Shown piece after piece: positions 31,814-41,964 of a stretch of 64,000 bases of DNA (its first letter is position 1; each line of letters opens with the position of its first letter). The position numbers and the translations under genes are program-made. The stretch comes from Galdieria sulphuraria (lineage: Eukaryota > Rhodophyta > Bangiophyceae > Galdieriales > Galdieriaceae). The stretch covers positions 62,001-126,000 of the forward strand of contig NW_005178457.1 in the NCBI RefSeq assembly GCF_000341285.1. The letters run 5' to 3'. The notes under the pieces were generated by a model. It was not told the origin of the DNA and searched no databases. It saw only the letters and a program-made list of their open reading frames with translations.

Positions 31814-33021
31814 AAAAGGGAAAAGATTCGTATTTCATGATCATCGCATCCAGTTATGACATATTCTTCATTGTTGGTTATAGCAAAGTCTAATATGGTA
31901 TCAGAATGTCCATGAAATATTTTTATACAACTTGCTGTTCTTATGTCCCATAAACGAAGCGTATGATCTGCTGAGCCGGATAATAAAAGTTGGCTTGAGT
32001 TTCCCATCAACCATTTCACCTTTACAACCGCACCTTCATGTTGCCATCGATATCTTTGAATGGACCTTTCCATATCCCAAACAGATATAGTTGCATCTGT
32101 TGAACCTGAAGCTAACCAACGATATTGATAAGAGAAGTCTAAACTTTCTACAGAGTCGTTGTGTGGTTTGGGTCTTGCAAGAATTCGGCCACTTTCTGGT
32201 TGAACCAATAATATTTGACCATCTGTTGCTCCACTTGCCACAATGCGGTCTTCAAAAGGAGCACTTTCCATACAAATAATCGCTTGACCTAGTAATGAAG
32301 GTGGAATGACTTGTAATGATGTTGGTGGTGCTTCAAGTGCTCGAAATACCTATCTCCTTATCAAAATGAGTCAAAAGGGAGGAGTTCACCAACCGAAATA
32401 TTTCCATCTTCCATTCCTAATACAGCATATTCATCTTGTCTACAGAGACAACCACTCATAACTGGAGCTTGAGTAGTGAACACATTGACTGGATTTCCAT
32501 CGGACATGGACCAAATCCAAGCAGTTTGATCACTACAACCTGCAAAAAGGCACGAAGAATCTTGAAACCAACGAAGGAATTCAACACTACTAGTTGGACC
32601 AACCAAATCTGAAATAAGTGAACCATTTGAGGCGTTGAAAACTTGTACAGAACCATCGAGACAAGCAGTAGCGAACAAAGTTCCATTGGGACTAAACTTT
32701 GCTAGACTTTGAGAATCTCCACGTTCCTCTACAGTATGATAAGGTTGCACCTGAGACCCATCTTGTATTTTCCATAAGCAAGCTGTTCCATCTCCTGAAG
32801 CGGTAAGAAATGTGTGGCAAAGTTGCGGATGGCAATCCACTGCATAAACAGGTTCCTTGTGCCAAGAGATGGTTAAAATAGAATCATCCAGAAAAGTTTC
32901 GTCATCCTCTTCTTCATCTATATGTAATCAACAACTACTCATATCAATAATCAACAGTTCTTTCTTTCTCACCTTCTACTGACCCAACCATTGTAGGTGA
33001 AGTAGTTTCGTCATTGGACAT
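31804..33021 (-). CDS. AAMP: WD-repeat protein AAMP/Sqt1
   Basis: Three exons (32973-33021, 32917-32394, 31804-32349) encode 372 residues. A short acidic N-terminus (VEDEEEDDETFLDDS) leads into about eight WD repeats, including CHTFLTASGDGTACLWK, FATACLDGSVQVFN, CLFAGCSDQTAWIWSMSDG, WLASGSTDATISVWD, LLLSGSADHTLRLWD and YVITGCDDHEIRIF. The blade CSDQTAWIWSM is characteristic of AAMP and yeast Sqt1, a dedicated chaperone for ribosomal protein uL16 (Rpl10). The ATG is 21 bp from the divergent aminopeptidase P ATG, and the stop overlaps eIF3k. Confidence 0.85.
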
Positions 33022-33042
33022 TGTTTGGATATTTCAAAGCGG

Positions 33043-35356
33043 ATGGAGTCGGTTGGAATGGATTTTATGAAGGCTGAAGAAAAAGTTGTTCGACTACGAA
33101 AATATTTGAAAGACTTGCAATTGGATGCGTAAGAGAAGAGACTTGAATGAAACACTTTTCTAAATATTCAATTTTAGTTTTATAATACCCAGCGAAGACG
33201 CTCATCAAAGCGAGTATGTTGCTTTTTATGGAAGAAACGACCCTGAAATATGATTTCTTGCTTTGTCTCATAGGTATGTCGCCAACTGTGATCAAAGACG
33301 TCAGTTTATTTCAGATTTCACGGGTTCTGCTGGCTTCGCAGTCGTTACTCAACAAGAAGCACTGTTATGGACAGATGGAAGATATTTCTTGCAAGCAGAG
33401 AAAGAGTTGGACCCAAAAGTATGGAAATTGATGCGTATGTTGGAAGACAAAAGTATGGAAGATTGGTTGGTGGATTGCTTTATTGCAGAGTCTCCACAAA
33501 CTGTACGAAGTATTGGAATGGACGGAAGATTTATTTCGGTTGCTTCGTTCAAACGCTTAGAAAGAATCTTGCAAGATAAATGTCCATCCTGCGCATCCCT
33601 AGTGTTGCTTCCTATTGGGGAAGAAAACTTGGTAGACAAAGTTTGGGGTAAACATAAACCTCCCATTCCAAAGAGTTTGGTATTTTTACACTCAGAAGAG
33701 TATGCGGTAAGTCAATAAATGAAAGATATGGAAGAATGGACTGGAAAATTGATTGAATATCCATGGTGTTAACTGACTATAGGGAGAATCAGTAAAAAGT
33801 AAACTAGCAAGAGTTCGTGAGTCAATGGCAAAGAACCATTGCAATCTATTGATTGTTTCAGCACTGGATGAGGTATGTACATTGATATTACATAATCTTG
33901 TTGAATAAGCCATATTCAATTCCTAATAAGGTTGCATGGCTTTTCAATCTCCGCGGTTCGGATGTAGAATATAATCCTGTCTTCTTATCTTACGCTATTA
34001 TTACTGAAACTCAAAGTCTATTATTTATGGATTCGAGTCGGTTAGAAAAGGAAGCTCAACAGAGTTTAAAAGAACAAAATATACAAACTATTCCATATGA
34101 AAATATCTTTCAAGTGTTGCAAGAGAAAGCTAAAGATTGCATAGTAAGTTACATTGGCTTCTTTAAATAGAGTGCTTAAGATATCCTTTCAGGTTTGGTT
34201 GGATAAAAACAAGGGAAATATGGCTCTTTATCAAGTTTGTCAAAATGCTCCTTGTAAGAAGATTGTGGAAAACCCTTGTCCTATTTCATGGTTTAAAGCA
34301 GTAAAGAATGAAAAAGAAGTTCAAGGAGCTAAAGAGGCACATGTAAGAGATGCAGTAGCTCTCATTACTTATTTTGCATGGTTGGAACATCAAGTCGTAG
34401 TTGAACAGCAAAAACCAACAGAATGTGAGGCAGCAGACATATTAGACTCTTTGAGAAGCAAACAAGTAAGTTGCTTGAAAAGTGTGTTGAAAGATAATGG
34501 ACGATTGTATAGAGTTTGTTTGTCTCTTTATCCTTTCCAACTATTTCTTCAGTTGGAAGCAATGCAGCTATCATTCATTATCGACCTAACCCAAAGGATT
34601 GTAAACGAGTGGACAACGAGCATATCTATTTGTGTGATTCTGGAGGTTGGCCAAAGCAATTCAAGCCACTTGTTTTATCACTCTGTCGTAATTAGGTCAG
34701 TATAGAGATGGCACTACGGATGTTACAAGAACGTTGCATTTTGGTGTTCCATCGCAAAGAGAAAAAGAATGTTATACAAGAGTATTGAAGAGCCATATTC
34801 AAATGGATACCGCCATATTTCCCAAAGGCACGAGTGGATTAGCTTTGGATTGTTTGACTAGAGCTCCTTTATGGAAAGTTGGTTTGGATTATCGTCATGG
34901 TACTGGTCATGGTGTTGGTTCCTTTTTGAACGTTCATGAAGGACCTCAAAGTATAAGTTTTCGACCATCTGCTAGTGAAGTTGCATTGGAACCTAATATG
35001 TTGGTAACAGATGAACCAGGTTATTATGAAGATGGAGTGTTTGGTATAAGAATAGAAAATGTTTTGTTGGTAAAGAGTGTGAAGACTCCCAATCAGTTTG
35101 GAGGAAAGCCTTATTTTGGTTTTGAACACATTACTTTTGTTCCTATGGAAAATAGACTGATAGATTTGAACTTGTTGACTGATGAAGAACTGGCCTGGAT
35201 CAATCGTTATCACGAAGAATGTTGGAACAAAGTGAGTGCTGTATTTCTATTTCTACATTCAAAAGTTATTTTTATGTTGATAAGGTATCACCTCATTTGA
35301 AAGACGAAAAGGCTTTCAAGTGGCTTCAAGAAAAGACATGTCCCTTGTCTAAATAA
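33043..35356 (+). CDS. XPNPEP1: Xaa-Pro aminopeptidase P (XPNPEP1 type)
   Basis: Removes N-terminal residues before proline; cytosolic in animals, dimetal. Nine exons (33043-33128, 33178-33213, 33274-33706, 33783-33872, 33931-34143, 34193-34465, 34513-34645, 34696-35231, 35285-35356) sum to 623 residues in frame, the same length as the human enzyme. FIIPSEDAHQSEY, FTGSAGFAVVT and LWTDGRYFLQAEKEL mark the N-terminal domain. The pita-bread metal ligands are visible: two Asp in DSGGQYRDGTTDVTRT, His in HGTGHGVGSFLNVHEGP, Glu in DEPGYYEDGVFGIRIEN and the last Glu in GFEHITFVPME. It shares a 21-bp divergent gap with AAMP, so the two promoters must overlap coding or leader sequence. Confidence 0.96.
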
Positions 35357-35477
35357 GAGGTTAAGTAAATTGTGTTGATTTTGTTGGCAATCTTGTTACT
35401 ATATTTAGTAACAATTGAAAGGAACCCAAAAAGTTTTAGTTGTTGGAAATTGTATTGACCCATAGACATTCACATAG

Positions 35478-36589
35478 ATGACTGGTGTTGTTTGGAAAGA
35501 TACTTTTAAAGTCTGGTATAGAGCATTTCAACAGTACAATCTATCCGTCAGGTTGTTCAAGAGAATGTTGTCTTCTAAGGATACTAAAAATACATCTCAC
35601 TCTGTAGTGCCTAGAGTAAGACTTGCAGTTATCGTCGTCGATCAAAAGTTGAACATGGTGCATAGAGCAATATTCAAACAATAGGAGTTGTAGGCTGTGG
35701 TCAGATGGGATCTGGAATAGCTCTAGTTGCTGCACAATATGCTGAAGCTAAAGTATTGTTGTATGATAGCAATCCACAAGTGAGTGCCAAAGCGTTGGAA
35801 TACATCAGTAAGAATTTCTATTTAGCTATAAGTACGCTGCATAAATCAACTTGTTTTACGTTAGATAGTCAAGTGGAAAAAGCTGTTCAAAAGAATCAAG
35901 TCAATAAGGAACAGTCTGCTTCCATTCTACAAAGAATAGGACCTGTAGGGAACTTGGAAGGGTTAAAAGACTGTGACTTTGTTATCGAAGCAGTTTCTGA
36001 GAATTTGTCCTTGAAAACGAACATTTTCCAAAAACTGGCACAAATAACCGCTGCTGATGTTATCCTTGCCTCTAATACTTCTTCTATTTCGATTACGAAG
36101 ATTGCCTCAACTATTCAGGAATCGGGTCGAGATGATAAAGTTGTTGGTATGCACTTTTTCAATCCAGTTCCCGTGATGGATATAGTAGAGTTGGTTGTTG
36201 GTCTAAGTACCAGTGCGGCTACTGTTCAAATAACTCAATCTTTGGCTCAAAAGATGAATAAGAAGGTTTCTGTTGTTCAAGACTCTCCTGGATTTATTTC
36301 CAATAGAGTTCTTATGCCTTATATCAACGAAGCCATTTGTGCTCTTCAAGAAGGTCTTGCAAGTAAAGAAGATATCGATCAGATAATGAAATTAGGAACT
36401 CGTGTGCCTATGGGACCTCTTACTTTGGCAGACTTTATAGGTTTGGATACTTGTCTCTCCATCATGCAAGTACTTCATAGCCAATTGGGAGATGACAAAT
36501 ATCGACCCAGTTCTTTGTTGATCAAATATGTCGATGCCGGCAGACTTGGAAAGAAAACAGGTCGTGGCTTTTATGATTATCATACCTGA
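35478..36589 (+). CDS. 3-Hydroxyacyl-CoA (3-hydroxybutyryl-CoA) dehydrogenase
   Basis: Two exons (35478-35615, 35666-36589) give 353 residues. The first ~45 residues are basic and hydroxylated and are likely a mitochondrial presequence. The splice creates the Rossmann motif IGVVGCGQMGSGIA, followed by CDFVIEAVSE, LASNTSSISITKIA, and VGMHFFNPVPVMDIVELV with the catalytic His. The C-terminal domain has PGFISNRVLMPYINEA, with the conserved Asn, and KLGTRVPMGPLTLADFIGLD. It oxidises 3-hydroxyacyl-CoA with NAD in fatty-acid or branched-chain degradation. No C-terminal peroxisomal tripeptide is present. Its stop lies 6 bp from the convergent NBP35 stop. Confidence 0.93.
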
Positions 36590-36595
36590 TAAGGA

Positions 36596-37552
36596 TTATT
36601 CCTTAGCTATATTCAGTAACTGTAATAAATGAGTCACAATATTTTGAAGATGTTTTACACCTTGAGATGACGTACTGGTTTCCTTAAAAAGTGAAATTCC
36701 TTTTTCACCAGCCAATGCTATTTCATTATCCAACGGAACTTTACCTAAAAAACAAATTGCGAAATCCTGACACATTTTCAGAGCTCCTCCTGTTGTAGGT
36801 GCAAATATTTCTGAACAATTGCCACAACAGGGACAAACATAACCGGACATATTCTCCACAACTCCTAATACTGGAATGGAGGCCTGACGACAAAAATGAA
36901 CTTCCTTTCTAACATCTAATAGCGATACTTCTTGAGGGGTCGTGACAATAATAGCACCATCAATATGACAATACTTTAAACACTGTACCAAAGTTATGTG
37001 TTCATCAGAAGTACCCGGAGGTGAGTCAATAATAAGAAAGTCCAAATGAGAGCCCCAATCCACGTCCTTCAAAAACTGTTTGATAATTCCGTTCTTTCTT
37101 GCTCCTCTCCATATGACTGCGTCTTCTCTACTTGGCAACATAAAGGCAATTGACATAACAGAAAGATTTTCTTCTACATAAACTGGTTGCCAACCAGTAA
37201 TACTTTGATGAACTTCCTCTCCTTCAACTCCACACATATATGGAATGCTAGGACCACAAATATCCACATCTAGTAGACCTACAAAATACTCTCTACTTGC
37301 CAAAGCAAAAGCTAACTGCGAAGCAAATGTACTTTTTCCAACTCCACCTTTACCAGATAATATTAAAATCACGTGTTTTATATGAGAAAGACGAGAAGAT
37401 ATGAGCTCCAAATCAGGGTCCACTTGAGTGCCTTTTCCATTAGCACATAAAGACTGATTAGGACAACCTACACAAGCGTCTGCTTTTCCTGCGTTTTCAG
37501 ACTCTGTTCCAGGACAGTTGGAAGGTGCATCTGCTGGATGTGTAGTCGTCAT
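36596..37552 (-). CDS. NBP35: Cytosolic Fe-S scaffold NTPase NBP35/NUBP1
   Basis: P-loop scaffold of the cytosolic iron-sulfur assembly pathway. A single exon from the ATG at 37552 encodes 318 residues. Four N-terminal Cys (NCPGTE and [11 protein letters not shown]) form the NBP35-specific [4Fe-4S] site, missing in CFD1. Then the deviant Walker [42 protein letters not shown], and the bridging cluster motif [11 protein letters not shown]. Six bp separate its stop from the convergent dehydrogenase stop. An ATCA repeat sits directly upstream of its ATG. Confidence 0.95.
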   Translation of the reverse strand: MTTTHPADAPSNCPGTESENAGKADACVGCPNQSLCANGKGTQVDPDLELISSRLSHIKHVILILSGKGGVGKSTFASQLAFALASREYFVGLLDVDICGPSIPYMCGVEGEEVHQSITGWQPVYVEENLSVMSIAFMLPSREDAVIWRGARKNGIIKQFLKDVDWGSHLDFLIIDSPPGTSDEHITLVQCLKYCHIDGAIIVTTPQEVSLLDVRKEVHFCRQASIPVLGVVENMSGYVCPCCGNCSEIFAPTTGGALKMCQDFAICFLGKVPLDNEIALAGEKGISLFKETSTSSQGVKHLQNIVTHLLQLLNIAKE

Positions 37553-37570
37553 AATCAATCAATCAATCAT
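37553..37570. repeat. Short (ATCA)n repeat at the NBP35 start
   Basis: About four ATCA units directly abut the NBP35 start codon on its 5' side, so they lie in its 5' leader. Confidence 0.6.
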
Positions 37571-37753
37571 AAACTCTTTTACAATCCCTTCACATGTCCA
37601 TCAACATAGTTAGTTATTCAAAATATGCAACTCGTTACAATAAATTCGTTGTGCAATGCTATGAATAACGAAAATCATACTCTAAAGAAATAGAATAAGA
37701 TCCACCATCAACCCTTTAAAAAAATAAACCAATTCTCATTGAGTCATTTCTGT

Positions 37754-38618
37754 ATGTTTGTCAACGCAAATCTCCCGAGATACTCAAAACTTTGTAGTTT
37801 TCGAACAAATAATACTTCAACTACTCATCTAACAAAGTTTAAACACCTTTATTTTGATATTTGGTTAAGAACAACTCATTTACGCAAGAGTAGAGTATTA
37901 CTGCAGTGGAAGTGCAAAGTACAAGACAACCCTGATGCAGAGAATACTGGAGGAGTTTTCAATTGGCAGCCTTCTTTGACAGAAAATATCAATCCAATAG
38001 ACCACCCTAGCCTTATCAACGAAATGTTTTGGGAAGCGAAAAAGCAAGTGGAAGCAGCAAGAAGAGGTGAAAGAATGAGTGGAGAAGAGAGCATCGAGCG
38101 CTATCATCAGAGAGCAGCAGCTTCTTCTGTAAAGAAGAAACAAGAAACTCCCAAGACTATTTACTTACTTTCTCGATCAGAAAGACGTATTCGGAGACTG
38201 AAAAAACGAATTTCTGTGTTCTTTTCAGGTTTATTAGCTCCCATCGTGGATTGGCATTCGGTATTAAGGAATCGAATCCGTGAAATAGGACTAGTAGAAT
38301 GGGGAGAACCGAAGCAACCAACAATATGTGAAAAGTGTCATTCCTTCGGTTTCAAGGTAAATATTGTTAGATGGCATATACTTTTGTGAATATTGAAATG
38401 GTCGAGTAGCCTTGTGCATATTGCAACACGTTGGGTGTTCGATATACTCAGACAGGGAGAGCCAAAGCAATTTGTATTCATTGTTTAGGTAAATATTATT
38501 CAAATAGAATAAACTGCACAAGTCTCAGCTATTGGAATGAATAGGATTAGGTTGGCAAACATGTCCACATTGTCATGGTCATCAACCAGAGTCTTGGATG
38601 CAAGATATGTATTTGTAA
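37754..38618 (+). CDS. Probable plastid zinc-finger protein with four CxxC motifs
   Basis: Three exons (37754-38356, 38410-38488, 38551-38618) give 249 residues. The first ~60 residues are Ser/Thr/Arg-rich with few acids, suggesting an organelle transit peptide. The middle is basic and helical (LINEMFWEAKKQVEAARRG; SRSERRIRRLKKR). The C-terminus, assembled by both splices, contains CEKC, CAYC, CIHC and CPHC, the spacing of a DnaJ-type double zinc finger as in plastid assembly or thiol-disulphide factors (BSD2/PSA2-like). No J domain is present. Function unknown; the Cys pattern argues for a redox or folding role. It is convergent with the next gene (23 bp). Confidence 0.65.
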
Positions 38619-38641
38619 TAAAAGTTTTATAAGGAATCATT

Positions 38642-39280
38642 TTAGTTACAATTGGCTGAAGAATCGGCTGAAAATATGTCTTGCATGGATTGAGTCTTTC
38701 GATATGACTGTGCATTATCATCTTTGGGTCTTAACTGTCTAGGCACATAACGACGGTCTTGATAGTCACTCAACCNCTTGGTTTGCAATAATTCATCGGT
38801 ATAGTTGCATTTTAAGTAAGCAAAGGCCTTCACAATGAAAGAACGATCCTTCACTGAATAAATAGGTATGACTCTTCTGGTATAGTTGACTCCCACATTT
38901 TCCAACTTGTCCAATTCCTTCAAGGATTCACTGGACACTCTATATAGTTCTCCACGGACATTATTTCCGTATCCTTTCATATCTAGTAAATAAGGACTAT
39001 AATAAGGACCTCCTATCACGAGAGGATACTTATCACAAGTCATAAAGTCTCCTTCAAATAAGGCACCGTCTTCTAATAAGTGTGAATTGGGAAAACTCCG
39101 TTTCAAAGTTCCATATACAAATACCCAGTGACTTAGTAGTCTCAAATCTTGTACTCTTCCAGAATGCGATATTCTAAGATATTCTGCCAGTTGTTGTTCA
39201 ACACTCAATAACTTGGCGACCTGCTCATTCACTGAAAGTGAAACTGACTGAATCCAATCAATCGTAGAATAAATATGCAA

Positions 39281-39314
<34 letters not shown>

Positions 39315-39684
39315 CACTTACCTCCTTCATACACAACCTATCTTCTACCAAGCTACCTTCACTACTTGCAATCTGGTTATTGTCTTCCAAAAATTCACTT
39401 GTTGTTTCCTCTGGTCCAACGAAAGTGGAATCTTTCCTATAAACATCAGAATTCTTTCCAGCCAAAGGTGTCTTATAAGGATATGGAATGGGTCGAGAAG
39501 CGTATATATTACCACCATGAACACTATGACTATATATTCGGTTTTGGGAAAATTTGCCGTGAACTGAAGACTCTGGAGAAGTTGGAGGTGTGGCTGACTG
39601 TAACACTCCAACCAGTTCTGCAGAAGGTCTTTTTGTTAAAGGTCCAGTCTCAGGAATATTCTCGTTATCTGTAGTAACTTGCAT
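38642..39684 (-). CDS. Gamma-glutamylcyclotransferase-fold (AIG2/GGACT) protein
   Basis: Two exons (39322-39684, 38642-39247) give 322 residues. The first ~150 residues are low complexity (Ser/Thr/Pro) followed by a helix, VNEQVAKLLSVEQQLAEYL. The domain begins at HWVFVYGTLKRSFPNSHLL, the YGTLK substrate loop, then YPLVIGGPYYSPYLL, VRGELYRVSSESLKELDKLENV with the expected catalytic Glu, and YTRRVIPIYS. Related enzymes release 5-oxoproline from gamma-glutamyl amines. One undetermined base at 38776 leaves one residue unknown. The 74-nt intron is mostly a (TA)n tract. It is divergent from nucleoside hydrolase across 96 bp. Confidence 0.8.
39283..39312. repeat. (TA)n microsatellite in the cyclotransferase intron
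   Basis: About 15 TA repeats next to the 5' splice site of the only intron in the AIG2-like gene. They make up over a third of the intron. Confidence 0.9.
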
Positions 39685-39780
39685 CAAGTTATCGTTTCAT
39701 TCCTTTCCTAAACAATCTCCTTCTTATACACCATCATTAACAATCGACAAATCATTGTTTATTATTCTCTCTTTTGTGAA

Positions 39781-41148
39781 ATGACTAACTTGTACAAAGG
39801 AATAGCCCTACAAGATAAGGTTGATATTATGAAGGAAAGGAGACCCACTCCTGTTATACTTGATTGTGATCCTGGTCACGATGATGCTTTTGCCATAGTT
39901 TTGGCAGCTTTTAGTCCAGAAGAACTTTCACTGTTGGCCATAACAACTGTTTCTGGAAACCAAAGTTTGGAAAAGACAACTCTCAATGCTCTTCGTATTT
40001 TACACGCTTGTGGCTTTCAGGAGAACTCAATACCTGTTGCCAAAGGTGCTAGTGCTCCTCTCATGCTTCCGGAATTGGCACAACCTAGTAAGGAGAATAT
40101 GTAAGGAATGTTCCACGACGTGAGACTGAATCATTCTCTTCATTTAGAAAGTCAAGAAGAGTCAATCTCTTTAATTGTTTCTACCCATTATGATACTTCT
40201 TATCATCAACCTCTAGTTGGAAGACATCCTGTGGAAGTCCATGGAGAGTCAGGAATGGACGGAGCTGAATTTCCTTCAACAGTCATTCCAAAACTAGATC
40301 AAAGGAAAGCTTGGAATCTTATGGCTGATATTGTTCAATTGTATTCTCCAGAGTTTCCATTAACCATTATCGCTACAGGACCTTTGACAAATATTGCTTT
40401 ATTTGTTACTCTGTAAGTAGTACGATTGGATAGCACTCCTTCTTTTTCTTATTTTGTTTGGTTAGATATCCTGAACTTCGTCGTAATATTCGAATCGTAT
40501 TTATGGGAGGCACTTTTGAAAGAGGAAACATTCATCCAACGGCAGAATTTAATATACTTCATGATCCAGAAGCAGCACATATTGTCTTCCATTGTGGAGT
40601 TTCTTTGACTATGGTCCCTTTAGACTTGACTCATCAAGTTTTGGTCACCCAAGATATTTTAGGAAGAATTCATGCTTTAAATACTCCATTTGCTAAGAAC
40701 ATGGCAGGACTTGTTGAATTTTTTCGCAATTCTTATCAAAGTTAGTTGTCTTCATTACCAAAGCTTGAAAGTGCTCATAACTTTATGTACTATAGAAACT
40801 TTTGGTTTTGCCTCACCTCCTTTACATGATCCATGTGCAGTAGCATATGTTTTGGATGCTTCCCGTTTTGAAACGCAGTTGATAAGGTAAGCCTTTACAT
40901 GTGGAAGCTATGGTTCTACAATATATATATATATATATTCATTGTATAATAGAGTTGAAGTGGAAACGGGTAAAGGACTTTGTGCAGGTCAAACTGTTGG
41001 AGACTTTTATGGTCGCTATTTAAGGAAACCAAAGAATGTCAATGTAGTACAGAAGATGGACATTGAATGGTTTTGGCATAGAATGTTGCAGTCATTAACA
41101 AAAGCAAATGAACAGAGTCCGTTAAACAAGAATGTAAATTCCTCATAG
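39781..41148 (+). CDS. Nucleoside hydrolase (inosine-uridine preferring)
   Basis: Hydrolyses nucleosides to base and ribose for salvage. Five exons (39781-40087, 40217-40412, 40466-40740, 40796-40886, 40953-41148) give 354 residues. The calcium and ribose site is clear: [17 protein letters not shown], with the DxDxxxDD cluster, [41 protein letters not shown] with the conserved Asn, and [15 protein letters not shown] with the last Asp ligand. Intron 1 (40088-40216) is 129 nt, about twice the local norm. Intron 4 carries a (TA)9 tract. No targeting peptide is apparent. Confidence 0.94.
40921..40938. repeat. (TA)9 microsatellite in nucleoside hydrolase intron 4
   Basis: TA run in the 66-nt fourth intron of the nucleoside hydrolase gene. 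Confidence 0.9.
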
Positions 41149-41272
41149 TCATTCATTCCTCAAGCACTTTATAGCAAACTCAAGTTTTCTCAGAAAGCCT
41201 TTTAGAAATTGAATACCATTTTCCAAAAGGCTAATCTATGAACAACAACATTTTTTAGTTCCTTTCTATTTA

Positions 41273-41956
41273 TCAAGCAGAAACTCCCTTTGCAGTTGTT
41301 TCCTCCATTAATTCTAATAACACACCATTGGAGTCTTTAGGATCCACGAATACCGAACGCTTTCCATGGTCACTGATAACAGGTTCTTCTGTTTGCATAT
41401 CCACGTGATTATCTCTCAATCGCTGTATAGTTGCTTCTATGCTGGGCACTTCTAAACATATATGATGTATTCCACCAGAGTTATTACCGGCTAGAAATTT
41501 CTCAATGGGACTTGCCTTCCCTAATGGCTCCATAAGTTCGATATTAGTGTTGCCCAATCTGACAAATATGACTGTTGCACCCATCTCCACGTGTGGCACA
41601 GGTTTACTGACATCTGCTTCAAATACCTTTTCATACAATTCTGCGGCATCTTGAACATCCTTCACTGCAACAGCCACATGGTTCAACTTCCCTAACTTGT
41701 ATAATCGGGAGACTTTCTGTCGGTCACTATCCAATTGTGGTGCAGAAAATAGAGCAGAAGCTACCTTTAGAGAAGATAGGTCTCCACCTTTAGTTTCCAA
41801 CTGCTCTTTTTCAACAGACAAAGTACGACATTTCTGATAATGTGAAAGAGTAGGAGTCTTACTGCTAAGTTGATGAATCAAATAGTTCCGTGAGTAGAAA
41901 AGTCTTCTTATACTACCCATGGCCATTTTCTCCATTTTGCTTTGAGATATTTTCAT
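41273..41956 (-). CDS. MCEE: Methylmalonyl-CoA epimerase, mitochondrial
   Basis: Interconverts the 2R and 2S forms of methylmalonyl-CoA on the propionate route. A single exon encodes 227 residues; the first ~85 (SIRRLFYSRNYLIHQLSSK and following) look like a mitochondrial presequence plus linker. The vicinal-oxygen-chelate fold has KLNHVAVAVKDVQDAAELY (first metal His), VIFVRLGNTNIELMEPLG (Glu), SGGIHHICLEVPSIEAT (second His) and DSNGVLLELME (final Glu). The first ATG lies 8 nt after the Mfd stop; Met8, 11 or 13 could be used instead. Its partner methylmalonyl-CoA mutase is not in this window. Confidence 0.93.
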   Translation of the reverse strand: MKISQSKMEKMAMGSIRRLFYSRNYLIHQLSSKTPTLSHYQKCRTLSVEKEQLETKGGDLSSLKVASALFSAPQLDSDRQKVSRLYKLGKLNHVAVAVKDVQDAAELYEKVFEADVSKPVPHVEMGATVIFVRLGNTNIELMEPLGKASPIEKFLAGNNSGGIHHICLEVPSIEATIQRLRDNHVDMQTEEPVISDHGKRSVFVDPKDSNGVLLELMEETTAKGVSA

Positions 41957-41964
41957 GGGATGCT

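Noticed and set aside
40088-40216. Hidden small exon inside the 129-nt first intron of nucleoside hydrolase
   Set aside because: Candidate exons either break the frame or add residues where the family has none; direct joining gives [16 protein letters not shown].
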